A DNA stretch of 64,000 nt from Pseudorasbora parva (Eukaryota; Chordata; Actinopteri; Cypriniformes; Gobionidae), in contig NC_090180.1 of NCBI RefSeq assembly GCF_024679245.1, forward strand, positions 12,966,007 to 13,030,006, read 5' to 3'. Positions 23,460 to 35,620 of the stretch are shown one piece after another; the first letter of the stretch is position 1, and every line of letters starts with the position of its first letter. The notes beneath the pieces were generated by a model. That model worked only from the letters and a program-made list of their open reading frames with translations. It was not told where the DNA came from and did no database searches. A program made the position numbers and the translations under genes.

Positions 23460-25394
23460 AATTATTCATAAAAAGAATTACAAGTTCAAAACTATGATAA
23501 TAAAGAGTGGAAAACAAAATGTGAATATTTATAGTGTATTTGAATATTTATAAAATAGTGCGTGTATCATTAAATCTTTTACAGCCCAATTGTAAAAAAC
23601 AGAACAAAACAAAAAGAATGCTGATTCATTCAGGAAACCCTGAATGTACTTTGTTGTTCAGAGACAAAATGATTGCTGCTTTGGAGTTGTTAGGAAATAT
23701 TTTAATTGGTGAAGAGTAGGACACAAAATAATGTGATGATGGGAGTAACACAGCTTTTTGAAACTCTGAATCAATTAAACCTATTGCTTTGCAAAATAAC
23801 CTTTCAAAGCACTCTAAAAACCACACACTGGTGGTCAAAATGTTGCAAATGCAACGTGAACACAGCTCAAACATTACTTAAGACTTCTTTTACAAACTAA
23901 TTACAAATATTTTTATTTTCTATTAAATGTAACCTACAAATAATTAAATATGAAGTGTATGTCTGTTAAGATCTCCAGTCAACATGGATGAATCCGGAAT
24001 CGCCCCCCTAATCTCTCAAATAGGGAATTATTTGTAGCCATTTGTAGTTGTGTCCGAAACCATAGCGGAGATTATTGAGCACACTCATTCAATCTATTGC
24101 AATACAATATAGTGTAGTGTACATTCAAAGGCTGTCCGAATTCACTCACTCGTTTTCATTCACTCCTTTGGGTGAAATGTATTAGTGCATTAAAGTAGGG
24201 AATAGTGGTTGAGGTACTGTACAAACCGTATTTTCTATCCGGGAAACATTCTGCATTTTTACTTTCTCAAAAAAACTCATCCTGTATTATTTATAAGCCT
24301 TTTGAAAAGTTGGGATTGCTGGCTGGTTCCCACAATGTAGGTAATCTCAGGTTTTACTATCCTTATGGGGACATTTGGTCCCCACAATGTAACATAAACA
24401 AGGGCACACACCCACACACAGTCTGGTCTCGTGTAAGCTATCTGTTGGATTGCTAGCTGAAGTGTACCTACCTCCATGTCCTGCTCCTCAACTCTGATTC
24501 CTCTTCTAGTCTCCTTGCTCCTGTTCATCCTTGTTCCTCAGTTTCCATGTGGGCAAACTGCAATCAAAGCAAAGTTATTCATTGCATATCAGCAACTGCT
24601 TTAAGTGTGTGTCAATAAAGTGTTTTACTGTTTATACTTACCAATCTCTCCAGTCTATGTTTCATGACAATGCATAAATTGTATTGTTTCTTTTTATGTT
24701 ATGTGTATTAAAGTGCTTGTTTCGACAGGACTTGGTTATTTAGACCAATCAGAAACTATCACTCTTCTTTTTATATATATATATATATGTTTATTAAATC
24801 ATTAAATTGATTAACTGAACCACCTACATTATTAAACTGAGAAGATTCAGAGATCGCCAGATCATGCTGGAATACAAAGTTTGGAAACCAAAGATAGAAA
24901 CAGTAACAATTTCATTTTCTGAAATCACTTGGCCAGTTTGATATGCACTGCAACCATGGATTCGAAACGAGATTCGCAAAGGTTTTAGAGCTTTATCCCA
25001 GCGAACAGGGAACTTATTCCCACTGCAGAACTTCCCAACAGACATTGACTACAAGAAACTTTAGAACTACATACCAACTTATTCTAATAACCCTAATCTA
25101 ACAGTCTATATTCTAATGAGTGTTAGTTGACATGTAGTTGCAAAGTTAATAGAATTTATAAATTGGACGAAAGTGTAACCTCAGTTTTCTGCGGTCAACT
25201 TCAGAGGAGCAAGGTTATTACTCAGAATTGAGCTGAGGTTGGTTACTGCAAAAACTCAAGAATGTACAGCCGGCTAAAGAGTAGGCCTAGTAACTGTGTA
25301 CTATATTATTAAATAAAGCTAATGAATGTATCCATCCAAGAGCAGTGTGTTGATCGTGTTTTCTTGACTGTAATAAAATTAATCAACAGCCGGC
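23460..25394. other. Intergenic with short dispersed fragments
   Basis: Includes GTTTTACTATCCTTATGGGG ACATTTGGTCCCCACAATGT (24351-24390), a fragment I recognise as widely dispersed in fish, a short AT run at 24770-24788, and a palindromic TGGGGACATTTGGTCCCCA core. No exons are supported; the open frames at 23534-24528 have no recognisable product. Confidence 0.35.
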
Positions 25395-26123
25395 AGGTGG
25401 ATAATGCTTGTGACAAGCCTTTTGACAATTTTTTTGTTAGTTATGCAAACAAACTCTATTGACAATAGCGTAAAAAAAAGGGGATTTTGACCACGTTATC
25501 ATTAGATCAACTTGACGGCGCTGCGTGCCGCGGTGCCGGTAATGACAGTAACGTTAGGCGACAGGCAGTTTTCCCACGAAACTAGGCCTAAATCTGACTG
25601 CGAAATAGCAATACACAAAGTTACTAACCTGTCTTAAACAACGTCTTGATTGACTGGGATACAGTAACTCTCCTGGCCTTCCTCTCGTTCTTTTCAATGC
25701 ATTTCTGGTACCCTGATTTATGTTTTCTTTTCTCCGACATTTTCTCCTGTTCTTTCAACAAGTTCATCGTCAGCTTCATCTGCCGCCTCAATTCCGATTG
25801 GTTCTGTTCACGAGCTGGGGTGGGACTTACAAATTTATTGGTTCAAATGATCTAATGTTTGTCACTGACTGATTTAATTAATAAATACTAAACCGGACTG
25901 AACCATTTTTAGGGAGAGGAGAGGAGCGCTTATGTGAAAAACGTCTTTATTTGCATGTTTTTGTAGTTTTCATTAAAATCTCGGGCATACAACTAATAAA
26001 AATATTATAATTATTCACAGAACAGGGGCCTATATAGTATAACTTCTGGATTTTTTGGAGCCCAAAGGGCAGTGGGGGCCCCTATAATCGTCACCACCTT
26101 TCACCCCACTAGCGACGGCCCTG
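25395..26123 (-). mobile_element. hAT-type element remnant
   Basis: The right end, read on the - strand, starts CAGGGCCGTCGCTAGTGGGG, a hAT-like CAGGG terminus. It is followed by ACAGCCAC at 26124-26131, and the best left candidate is CAGGTGGATAATG at 25395 preceded by ACAGCCGG (6 of 8 matching), so the left edge is uncertain. Inside is a short exon-like frame (25629-25740) that resembles the first exon of hAT transposases of fish. Confidence 0.45.
25629..25740 (-). pseudogene. hAT transposase-like first exon remnant
   Basis: On the - strand ATG at 25740 opens MSEKRKHKSGYQKCIEKNER, a Lys/Arg-rich leader, running 37 codons plus one base to ACAG|GTTAGT, a good splice donor. Basic leaders of the form MxxKRKHKSG with a donor soon after are, from my general knowledge, usual for hAT transposases related to ZMYM/ZBED-type proteins in fish. 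Downstream exons are absent because the element ends nearby. It could still be a chance frame; the position 383 bp inside a hAT-like terminus is the main support. Confidence 0.4.
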
Positions 26124-26182
26124 ACAGCCACATTATGCACTTGCAATGCATTGTGATGTCTGTTTAGGCGTAGGCCTAATGG

Positions 26183-27039
26183 CAAGTGGAGAAAGTACAC
26201 AAGTTTGAGTAAAAGTAAAAATACTTCTGGTCAAATATCTCTACGTTACAAGTATAAGTTCTACAAATAGATTTTTACTCCAGTAAAAGTACAGTAAACA
26301 TAAGTATTTGTTTTTAAAAGTAGTTAAGTATTAAAAGTAAATTTTATTTTTCATGTCAATGCATATTTTATTATTGTTGTATAAATGCTCATGGTGGTTT
26401 AAGCCAGTCAGTGATGCTCCATCCAACATGATCAATTCAATTCTTTAAAAGTAACAAAGCTCTTTACAAAGCAGCTGTCACTTTAAGGCTGAATGCACGG
26501 ACCCAATACTCTGATACACATCCGATATTCTCCCAACTGTTTACTTTTCTTTTTTTCTTTTTATATTTTCAGAAAACAGAAACATACTTTTTAAGTATGA
26601 CCATGGGTGCACACATTGTGCCGAGGAACAGTCTTCTTTCATTTTGCTATAAACTGATCAGTGTTCAAAAATTGGGAAATTTCATGTCACCCTACAAGAT
26701 TGATTACTGATAGGCTGTCTGCCGGGACATTTTTTTTTTTTTTTTAAGATGATTTTTTTTTTTTTTTATCTAAAAAATTTTGCTTAAAAAAAGATGATTA
26801 TTTTTAAAGATGATTTTTAAAGATGAAAAAAATCATCCACTGATTTTCAAAGCTGCTACAGAAACGGATTTCGATTTTGAGGACATTGATAGAAATGTAG
26901 TGAAGTAAAAAGTCTTTCAAATGTAGTGAAGTTAAAGTCAAAGTTTCACAAAAAAAGTAATACTCCAGTAAACTACAGATGCTCAAAAAATGTACTTAAG
27001 TACAGTACTCAAGTAAATGTACTTTACTGTCCACCTCTG
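26183..27039. mobile_element. Tol2-like non-autonomous hAT element
   Basis: The right end read inward is CAGAGGTGGACAGTAAAGTA, and the left end CAAGTGGAGAAAGTACACAA is its degenerate counterpart; both continue with GTACTTAAGTA-like repeats typical of Tol2-type hAT termini. Flanks CCTAATGG (26175-26182) and CTTAATGG (27040-27047) form an 8-bp target duplication with one change. 857 bp, no transposase. Confidence 0.8.
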
Positions 27040-27047
27040 CTTAATGG

Positions 27048-29709
27048 CGGGTGTATTACAAAGCCCAAAGGGGCAGTGAGTGCATGAGGACACTTGTCCT
27101 CACTCACTCCAAGGTTGGATCAGGGGGATTCATTGTGGTCCACTCAGGGTTTGTTCCCTTCAACAGCTTTGATCCGCAAGTGTTTAATTACTCAATAGTG
27201 CTGATGAAGTCCTTGAGGCGCTCAATCTCAGTCCTTCCTATCAGACATACAGTACAGGGCTTTATTGAGCTCCCCTCCCACTCTCCCCATCTACAGTTGC
27301 TGAATTGGTAAAGAGAGTGTGGTGAGGTAAGTCACACCCATATAACACATAACTCTTCACCTGTTCCTGTCTCTTACTCAACACCAAGAGGTGACACTTT
27401 CAGGTCATAAGATTGGGGGATGCTCCCTCTCTCTCTCTTCCTTTTCCTCTGAAGTCTCCTTCTGTCAGTTCACAGCTTTCAGAAGTGGAGAGAGATAGAC
27501 CTGCGTTCCATCCTCTGGCAAGCAAGGCTGGCCATCAATCATTGCTGCGCTGCACCGCAGCCCTCATGGCTCTTTCTCAACATGCCTCAGGTTAAATTTC
27601 CACTACTGTTCCTACTCAGCTACTACTGTCCAAAGATGATTTAAGAGCTTTACTGGGAATTTGTGACAAGTACATTGAAATTCAGAAAAAGAACGTAAAA
27701 TAACCAAATATATGCCCCAAATAGTTTGTTTGGAAATATATAGAGGAGGAAAAACATGACATCAAGGGCGTCAATTGGGTATGGCAGCTGCCATGCCTTG
27801 GCCGCCTGGTCAGATCAACGCAAGTAATGTATTTTTATTGCAGGATTAAGTTATAATACTATGTGTAACATATAATTTATAAAAACAGAGAAGTAAGTAA
27901 ATTAAAGTGATCTGGGTGCTATATTAGTGTTATCTGAGTTCAGCGGCACTGCCCGTGTGTTTTGCTGTGAATTCTGCTGAAAATAATAACCATTAAACAG
28001 AGCGTATATTACTGGTGGTGAAAATCCAGTCAGTATTTCTCAAAAAGATGAACAAGTTTATATTTAGCGCAAGTTTACTAAGATCTGTGCAAGCACAAAT
28101 CCTCAATGTAAATAAAAGATTCATTGTGCAGTTTTGACAAATTCATTGATTTGAATGTGAGTTTTCACAATTGATGAGTTTGCGCTGAACTGAAGCGATC
28201 TTTACTCGCGGCCTAATTTAATTTTCAATTTGATGAAAAGTTTTTGTTTTTAATGAGACTGATTTTTCCTACATACTTCAGGACAAAAATGACAACCATT
28301 GATTTTTAATTTGTTATAACAATGATTGTTGGTCACTGTTCTGGTGGCCATAGTGGTATTTATTTAGATTGTAATCAATAATTTTGTTTTTTCATCAAGT
28401 GATATGTTTCCTACATGGCAAAACTATAAAGTTTTGAGCTTTGAAGTGCTGGAAAAAGTGCGAAGTAGGCTGTTTGAAAGAGAGTGTCATTACTGGGTTA
28501 TATGCTACCTTTTGCAACTATAAAAAAAGATAATATATAAAAGATAAATAATAAATGAATAGGCCTATGCTTTCAAAAATGTACTTAGCTCAAGCTCTGC
28601 CACTTAAACTTTATAATAACCTGATTATTTAAACAATGACAAGATCATTTCTATTTCTAACAGGACAGAAATAAAGAGCTAATTTTAGTCATTGCTGTTA
28701 TGGATCGAGAGTTAGCTTACATTAGGTCGACAGCTTGAAGGTCATTTAGATTTTTTAATCTTTGTTAAAAATGTTGAAATGATCAGAAAGGATAGGATGA
28801 GTCTTGCGAAAAAAATCAACTATCCACACAAAACATCACAATAGTCATAAAATCCACTGCTAACACTTACTTACTTACGTTTGTGCTGTTGTTGTTCCTT
28901 GATTTGTGTACATTTAAAGATGATTTGAGTACATTTTGATCATGTCAAAGGAAAGAGATAGCACCAAGAGTAACATGTAAACTTAGCCATAACTTTATTA
29001 GTAAATCCAACATAATACATGTTTTAAACCTTTCAAACATCATACGTTTATTTTCACCATGAGAACTCAGCGTGTTGGATTATTTCTCACACTAAGCCAC
29101 CTGAACAAAAATACAAGGGAAAAAAATACCAGGACAAACTTAATAACATACAAATATACAAGTGAAAATAATGCAATAAAGAAAATAAGACATCTAAATA
29201 ATGGGTACAAAATATTTTAATAAAAGTAATAAAAAATACAGTTTCAGAATGTATATTCAGTAAAATTTCTCACACTATCTGGACCATGTTTACAGCTATA
29301 CAAAATTCACTTGCTAAATGGTGTGAAACAAGCGATAATTTACATTTATTCTGATGAAAACCAGACAACATGAACCGTTAGGTGCATTGAGAAACAGATG
29401 AAACAGCTTGTAACAAATGTCTGTTCATTTAAAGAGCAATCTCCTTTACAAAGCACTTACAAAAATGTTTTAAGCAAAAGTTCAACTGTGCTGAAAGTCA
29501 TCAGCCAAATTCAAAGGAAGCTGATATATCTTGTACAGTGCAAAAATCCTATTCTCAGTGTTTTTGTCTTGTTTTCCAGTAAAAACATCTAAACATCATT
29601 AAAACAAGATAAACTTACCTGAGAAGAAAAATGACGCAATATTAAGACTTCTTTTCAGAGAAAATACCTTAGATATACACAAATGTTCAAAAGTTTGGGG
29701 TCAGCATCA
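27048..29709. other. Intergenic, one possible hAT end
   Basis: The sequence CAAGGGCGTCAATTGGGTATGGCAG (27767-27791) looks like a hAT left end, but no matching right end was found. The 27090-27310 part is of mixed composition and looks single-copy. The rest is AT-rich. No exon is supported. Confidence 0.3.
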
Positions 29710-30163
29710 TTAAAGGGAAAGTTCACCCAAAAGTGAAAAGATGATGTTTATCTGCTTACCCCCAGAGCATCCAAGATGTATGTGACTTTGTTTCCTCAAT
29801 AGAACACAAACGAAGATTTTTAACTCCAACCGTTGCTCGTATAATGTCAATGGGGTGTTTTTCCTACGAGAGTCACTATGAGAGTAAAAAACACAGACAT
29901 ACGAATCCATATTAAACCCTGTGGATCGTGGTGACACATGGATGTCTTAAGACACGAAACGATTGGTTTCTGCGAGAAACTCAACAGTATTTATGGTATT
30001 TTTTTACCTCATATCAGACGAATCCCATCCAGTATTCCCAATGCCATTACTTCCACTGAAGAAGGGTAAACTAACCTTGCAATCATAGATATGTGTACAT
30101 AGATTCCTCATTCAAAAGGTCTGTGCAGGCATGTGAGGATTCTATATATATATAGAGAGAGGA

Positions 30164-30168
<5 letters not shown>

Positions 30169-30240
<72 letters not shown>
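30169..30240. repeat. (TA)n microsatellite
   Basis: An uninterrupted 72-base TA run directly after a short TA and GA tract (30142-30160), inside the long inverted-repeat element. Expected to vary in length between individuals. Confidence 0.95.
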
Positions 30241-30242
<2 letters not shown>

Positions 30243-30244
<2 letters not shown>

Positions 30245-30345
30245 GGGTTACACCGAATAGTCGAAGATTCGATGCATCAATATGCAGAACCGGATTCAAC
30301 CACCAATCTCACAGTCAAATCTTCGCAGGTGTTACGAAACGAGGA
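30243..30345 (+). repeat. Dispersed repeat, second copy of the 9488 segment
   Basis: ACACCGAATAGTCGAAGATTCGAT ... CCGGATTCAACCACCAATC ... AAATCTTCGCAGGTGTTACG matches the - strand of 9488-9566 with scattered changes. Confidence 0.6.
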
Positions 30346-30874
30346 TCATACCATTTTGGAAATATGGGGGTGCTCAATATTAGTGTTATAAAGACAGCGC
30401 CGCACCTTTACATTTCCAACACATACACAACGTGGCCTGTCAGTGCCGATTCAGGAAGTTGTTCAAAATCCTGCCGCGCAATTTCAAGGTTTTATATTAT
30501 TTTTATAATATATTTCCCTCAAATTGTCAATGTACATACTGATTTCAGCCTGTGCTACAATATACACCCATTGTGCAGCTCTTCTGTCAGAAGTCGATTC
30601 AAAGTCTATGATCATGCCGGGTTGGGAATACTAGATGAGATTCGTCTGCTATGAGAAAAAAACAAAAAAACATTAATATGGATTCGTATGTGTTTTTTAC
30701 TCTCATAGTGGCTTTCATTGAAATACACCTCATTGACATGCATTATATGAGTTGAAGTTAAACATCTTTGTGTTCTACTGAAGAAACAAACACACCTACA
30801 TGTTGGATGCCCTGAGGGTAAGCAGATCAACATCACATTTTTATTTTTGGCCTTATTGGATTTATCCCTTTAAT

Positions 30875-31130
30875 CCAGTCTTCAGTGTCACATGATCCTT
30901 CAGAAATCATTCTAATATGATGATTTGCTGCTCAAAGAAACATTTATGATTATTATCACAGTTGAATACAATTTTGTTAATAATACTTTTTTTGTGGAAA
31001 ATTTGATTATTTAAATTATTTGATGTATAGAAAACTTAAGAACAGCATTCATTCTAAGTAGAAATCTTTTTTAAAATTTCTAAAAGTCTTTACTGTCACT
31101 TGCATCCTTGCTGAATCAAAAATATTAAAA
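30875..31130 (+). repeat. TGATCCTTCAGAAATCATT-family repeat
   Basis: Contains CAGTCTTCAGTGTCACATGA, TCCTTCAGAAATCATTCTAA and, further on, CTTTACTGTCACTTGCATCC, the order seen in the other copies. Confidence 0.65.
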
Positions 31131-31284
31131 GTTCTGTTTGTTAATTTTTGTGGCATCTAGTGGCGAGGTTGCGAATTGCAAACATTCACCGCTCACCCCT
31201 CCCTTTCGAAGCATAGAGAAGTGGCTGACACAGTAAAAGATGTCACTTCAGAGACAGCAGAGAGTGACTAGCATTCTGTAAAGC

Positions 31285-31697
31285 AGTTTGTCATTACTCC
31301 AGTCTTCAGTGTCATATGATCCTTCAGAAATCTTTCTAATATGCATTTATGATTATTATCAATGTTGAAACAGCTGTGTACATTTTTACTTTTTAGGATT
31401 CTTTGATGAATAGAAAGTTTTAAAAAACTGCATTTATTTGAAATAAAAAGCTTTTGTAACATTGTACTACCATTTAAATGTTTTGGGTGGGTAAGAATTT
31501 TGTTTTTTATTTTTTGGGGGGAAGAACTTTAAGAAATGAATACATTTATTTAACAGGGATGCAATAAATCGATCAAGTGACAGTATAGACATTTATAATG
31601 TTGCAAAAGCTTTATATTTCAGAAAAATGCTGTTCTTTTGAACGTTCTGTTCATTAAATAATCCTGGAAAAAAAAAGTTTTTAACATTGATAATAAC

Positions 31698-31731
<34 letters not shown>

Positions 31732-31990
31732 GTTTCTTGAGCAGCAAATCGGCATATTAGAATAATTTCTGAAGGATAGTGTGATTCTAAAGACTGGAGT
31801 AATGATGCTGAAAATGAAGCTTTGAATCACAGAAATAAATAGAATTTTAAGATATATTAAAATAGAAAAAAGTTATTTTAAATTTTAAAAAAAATCTGTA
31901 TATTTGTTGTATTTTTGGATCAAATAAATGCAGCCTTTGCAAGCAGAAGATAATTCTTTAAAAACATTAAAAAATCTTACTGTTCTTACT
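31285..31990. repeat. Two facing copies of the TGATCCTTCAGAA family
   Basis: A + oriented copy (31285-31480; CTCCAGTCTTCAGTGTCATA onward) is followed by a - oriented one (31600-31990; GCATATTAGAATAATTTCTG onward). They form an inverted pair with a (TAA)n tract at 31690-31730 between matching blocks. Three more copies lie within 5 kb, so this is a cluster. Confidence 0.6.
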
Positions 31991-32289
31991 GTAAATCTTA
32001 CTTACTGTGTATATATATATAAAAATACTTATATTATACAATACATTATATTGCATGTCTTTCAATACATTCTCCGAAATATTACACAGTGTGGACCTTA
32101 ATTACATAAAAGCAAATCTTACTAACCCCAAACTTTTGATTGGTAGTGCATTTTGTCATTTTCCATTGGCAGACATTTTTAACTGTTTTGTTATAAAATT
32201 TTGTCCAGTTTCTAGCAGCTTTCGTCCCTTTTGCAAACTAGTTTTTCCATTGCATGAAAAGAGAAGGAACTGAGTCCAAAATCAGTGCC

Positions 32290-32900
32290 AACATTCTGCT
32301 TGGGAGCACCTGAGGTTCAGAAACAGACAGAGCGATGACTGATCGCAGCGCAGTGAGATGGATATCACGCTGAACGGCAGGCCTCCTGTCACCGCGCAGC
32401 CCCTCGAGCGCACCGAGAGAGCACTGCTGCTAAGTGTTATCAGGGCTGAAGAGGAGCAGGCAGGGAGGAAGGCTTCGTGACAGCACCGCGCTCCATCTCG
32501 CCCCGGCCAAACTTTGCAGAGTCAGACGGGTGGATGAAATCATCAATTATAGCACAAGGTGAGCTGAAAGCACCGCATAAAGGTCGCCGAGTGGAGGGGA
32601 AAAAAACGGCCAGCTCAGGGCTTTTCTCTCTGCGTGCCACTCCTGGGTTTATGGGAGGTCCGGCATAGCACAGAAATGGAGTTTAAATTTTAAACAGGCA
32701 GAGAGAGGGGGGCCCCAGGCCCTGTGTGAGGATTTCAGGAGGTGACAGGGTGAGAGGGAGGGAAAGAGTGAGAGAAAAAGATGTCTGGACTGAATGTGGA
32801 GCAGCGAGGGACATTCATAACTAATTAAACAGTCAAAGCCGACGGGGCCTCAGATGCATCACGCTGCAGGTCTCAACCGCAGTCCACCGGATCCCATTAG
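32290..32900. promoter_or_regulatory. CpG-rich segment beside the vav3 3' end
   Basis: A locally GC- and CpG-rich stretch (GCAGCGCAGTGAGATGG, CACCGCGCAGCCCCTCGAGC, ACCGCGCTCCATCTCGCCCC) in otherwise AT-rich DNA, with no transposon termini. On the + strand GCACAAG|GTGAGC at 32551-32563 would be a good splice donor, so a first exon of a transcript antisense to vav3 is one possible reading. Long vav3 3'UTR or an enhancer are alternatives. No open frame has a recognisable product. The role is inferred only from composition. Confidence 0.3.
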
Positions 32901-33032
32901 AAGAGGCTGATAATTGCTGTGTTTGTGGTGCTTCGCTCAAGTAAGGATGTATTGTTCACTATTACATTTCTTGTTCAATGCAAAATGTGGTTATCACTGT
33001 CACAGCATAGTGAAGATTTCTTCCCGTTGTGG

Positions 33033-33074
33033 TCACTCTTCTTCCTCCACATAGGTTGAAGGGAACCATCCCAC
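33033..33074 (-). CDS. vav3: vav3 last coding exon (end of second SH3)
   Basis: On the - strand TGATTACAG|GTGGGATGGTTCCC opens an exon coding VGWFPSTYVEEEE and a TGA stop at 33035-33033. It joins in frame to the donor of the 38768-38916 exon (GGCCGG|GTAAGG), giving NGRVGWFPSTYVEEEE. The G-W-F-P-x-x-Y-V motif is the conserved end of an SH3 domain, and the acidic tail is how Vav3 proteins end. The frame is only 14 codons, found by following the previous exon. Any 3'UTR continues to lower coordinates; I cannot place its end, as no clear poly(A) signal was identified. Confidence 0.9.
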   Translation of the reverse strand: MGWFPSTYVEEEE

Positions 33075-33498
33075 CTGTAATCATACAGCATATGTAAATA
33101 TTACTTAAGACTAATCAACAACTTAAGTATATCTCTGCCTCTTCCGGTGCCAGTTTGAGAGCTCTTGTGGGTGAGATCTGATAATGACTGACGTGTGGAA
33201 GAATCATTAAAAGTCATTCTGTCATCACCTCCGGTTAATCATCTCTCTTGTTAATGCACTCAAGCATATGAAATGAAGAAAAGTAAATTTAAAAAGGCTT
33301 GAGGAATGATTCAGGTGTCTTGAAGAGTCAAGATCTGCTATATTGCATAGGAAATGCTGAGATAACCTCTAATTGACATCTCAAATGTCAATCACGTTGT
33401 CACACCTTTATATTGCTATGTCATTTGGTTGTGTCCATACCAAAATTTAATTGCTTTCAGAACTGGGGTACGTTTACAAAATGCTTTTAGCTTTAACA

Positions 33499-33639
33499 TG
33501 CACTGTAAAAAAAATTCAGGTCTCCAATTGAACATTTTCAAGTGACTGATCACCTCTAAATGTTTCAGTTGGCCAAATTGAAATTCTGTGAATTGATGCA
33601 ATTTAATTTTGCATCATTTTTTTTTTTTTTTTACAGTGT
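33499..33639. mobile_element. Short foldback MITE with CACTGTAAAAAAA ends
   Basis: CACTGTAAAAAAAATTCA at the left is mirrored by TTTTTTTTTACAGTGTG at the right over about 141 bp, and the inner AATTGAAATTCTGTGAATT segment is also self-complementary. Type and ends resemble the 23065-23459 element. Confidence 0.65.
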
Positions 33640-34069
33640 GTGTACTACCGAAAACAGTTTGGCAGAAATGAGAGAGGGAGGGAGAGATGTGAGAGGATTT
33701 TTCAAGCGTGACTTTTTACTGCACCAAGTCGAAGTACTCTCAGAAGTGCTATTCCGCCATACATTATAGTTCTCCTTTTTAATCCGCTTAGACGTTTTAT
33801 TTTGTGTCACCATTGATCGTTCAACTATTCGTGTAACTGTATTTAAATAGGGAAAATGTGGAGGTGTTTGGTTGCTTCTAACTTGATCTCTCTTTGGTAC
33901 CATAGTGAATGAACTGGGCTTAGTGGGCTAAGCTAAATGCTATCAGATCGTCACCGCACATCAGAGAGATTAAGTGCACGCAGAGAGGCATGTATCAACT
34001 CGTCTTAGTTAAGGGAATAACATAGTTCAATATGAAAAAGCGGTGAAGTATCCCTTTAAGAAATAATTA

Positions 34070-34260
34070 ATCTGAAAAACTTTATATATTTGTGAAAACT
34101 GTGATACTTTTTTAGGATTCTTTGATGAATGTTAAGTTTAAAACAACATTTATATGTGACATCATAATTGCTTTTAAGCTGATCAGTGCATCTTGTCTAG
34201 TATTCATTTCTTTTCTTTTTTTAAATCTCACTGACCCCAAACTTTTCAACTGTATTGTAC
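34070..34260 (+). repeat. Degenerate TGATCCTTCAGAA-family fragment
   Basis: Carries TTTTTTAGGATTCTTTGATGAATG and later TCTCACTGACCCCAAACTTTTC, matching the second half of the better copies at 31285 and 18155. The first half is missing. Confidence 0.5.
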
Positions 34261-35547
34261 ATATAAAGTATTAGAAAATAAGAATATTATAATCTATTTT
34301 ATATAAATGTAGATCTGACTAATATTTTGTGTAACTATAACATCAAGGTTCAATTTTTTAACACAAGTAAACACATTATTTATAACAACATTATTAATGC
34401 ACAATAATAAGGTTCTGCCTGACAACTCATCAATGTCATCAATATTACGATTCTAAAATATGCTAAATATATAATTCTGTTGTTGTTCTGTAAAACTGCA
34501 TTTAGCACTCTGACAAACAATTTTTTTGCTGTTGTGTGCCAAGCAGTTCCATTTCGAGCAACCGAGAGCTAATTCGCATGGAAGGGCAAGAGTTCAGTTT
34601 CATGATGTGCAAGTTCAGAGAAAAAAAGCTGAAAATATGAAGCACCAGTACTAAAGCAGTTTACAAGAGGATCCGGTGCTTTTAAAGGTGGAGTAAGTGA
34701 TTTCTAAGAAAAACTGTTGATATTTGAAATTAGCCCAAACATTATTACTCGGCACCCAAAATGCAAAAACATACAATGTCTCTTTATCATAGAGGAAGCG
34801 AAGCAAAATAATGCTTCTCTGAAAAATTAAGTGAAGATGACGAATAAACAAAAATGAACATACATTTCACAAGAAAAAAGGAAAGGTTGGTTGTTAGTCA
34901 GCATGCCAGCTCCAGACAAACAACGACACTCAACTGTTCTTTTACTATGAGTGTAACAATACATCGATATAGATCGTTACAGCGATCTAATGTCTAACGA
35001 TGCAACACGTCTAAAATCGATACCTGTAGGCTTTTAATATATATTTAAGAGGCACATTTGTTTAAACACTCTCCACATTTTCACATAATGTCAGATCGGG
35101 CCAATGCTGAATCTTTATCAAAGTTTATAATTTGCTCATGGTTAAAGCCTTGGAAAAAGCAGAGTGCACTCATCTCAAACAGCGCACAAACAGACCACTG
35201 AACAGAGTCTTCTTTTACTTATTTTTGTGCTTCAGTAGATAAAGGTATATAGCTTCATCTTAACAGAGTTTATTTCTGTTTCTAAATCATCATATTTTCT
35301 ACCAAGTGTATGTTAGATCACAACACTGGAGAATAGAGTAAGTCAAATTTAAAACTGTTTCCACAATAAACTGCTGCATAGGAGCACTGCACACTGACTC
35401 CCAAGCTGTTTCAAGTGGATCATTCGCACACAGAGAGCATTTCATAATAATACTTTATTGCACAATGAAAGAATATTAATAGCCTATCTTGTTCTGTCCT
35501 TCTTCTTGAAATAGCTCCACTATGCATTTAAAAAAATGTCTTTCCAT

Positions 35548-35559
35548 TGTGTGTGTGTG

Positions 35560-35615
<56 letters not shown>
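35548..35615. repeat. (GT)n(TA)n microsatellite
   Basis: A short GTGTGTGTGT tract runs into about 50 bases of TA. It lies in the centre of an AT-rich dispersed repeat whose flanks carry ATCGATAT words (34970-34985 and 35926-35933) in opposite orientation. Confidence 0.9.

Positions 35616-35620
<5 letters not shown>

Larger units (their letters stand above)
29714..30869. mobile_element. TTAA-flanked long inverted-repeat element
   Basis: Begins AGGGAAAGTTCACCCAAAAG and ends GGATTTATCCCT beside TTAA (29710-29713 and 30870-30873). Arms match over a long stretch: for example ACTATGAGAGTAAAAAACAC at the left faces GTGTTTTTTACTCTCATAGT at 30690-30709, and CTGCTTACCCCCAGAGCATC faces GATGCCCTGAGGGTAAGCAG. 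A TA microsatellite and the dispersed segment at 30243-30345 lie in the centre. The 173-residue frame across the TA run is an artefact of the repeat. Confidence 0.7.

Noticed and set aside
30133..30654. 173-residue + strand open frame
   Set aside because: The first third is a Tyr-Ile run from the TA microsatellite and the rest lies in the inverted-repeat element; no domain.
5767..33032. Expected PRMT6 gene between ntng1 and vav3
   Set aside because: No long single-exon frame with methyltransferase motifs appears on either strand of this interval.
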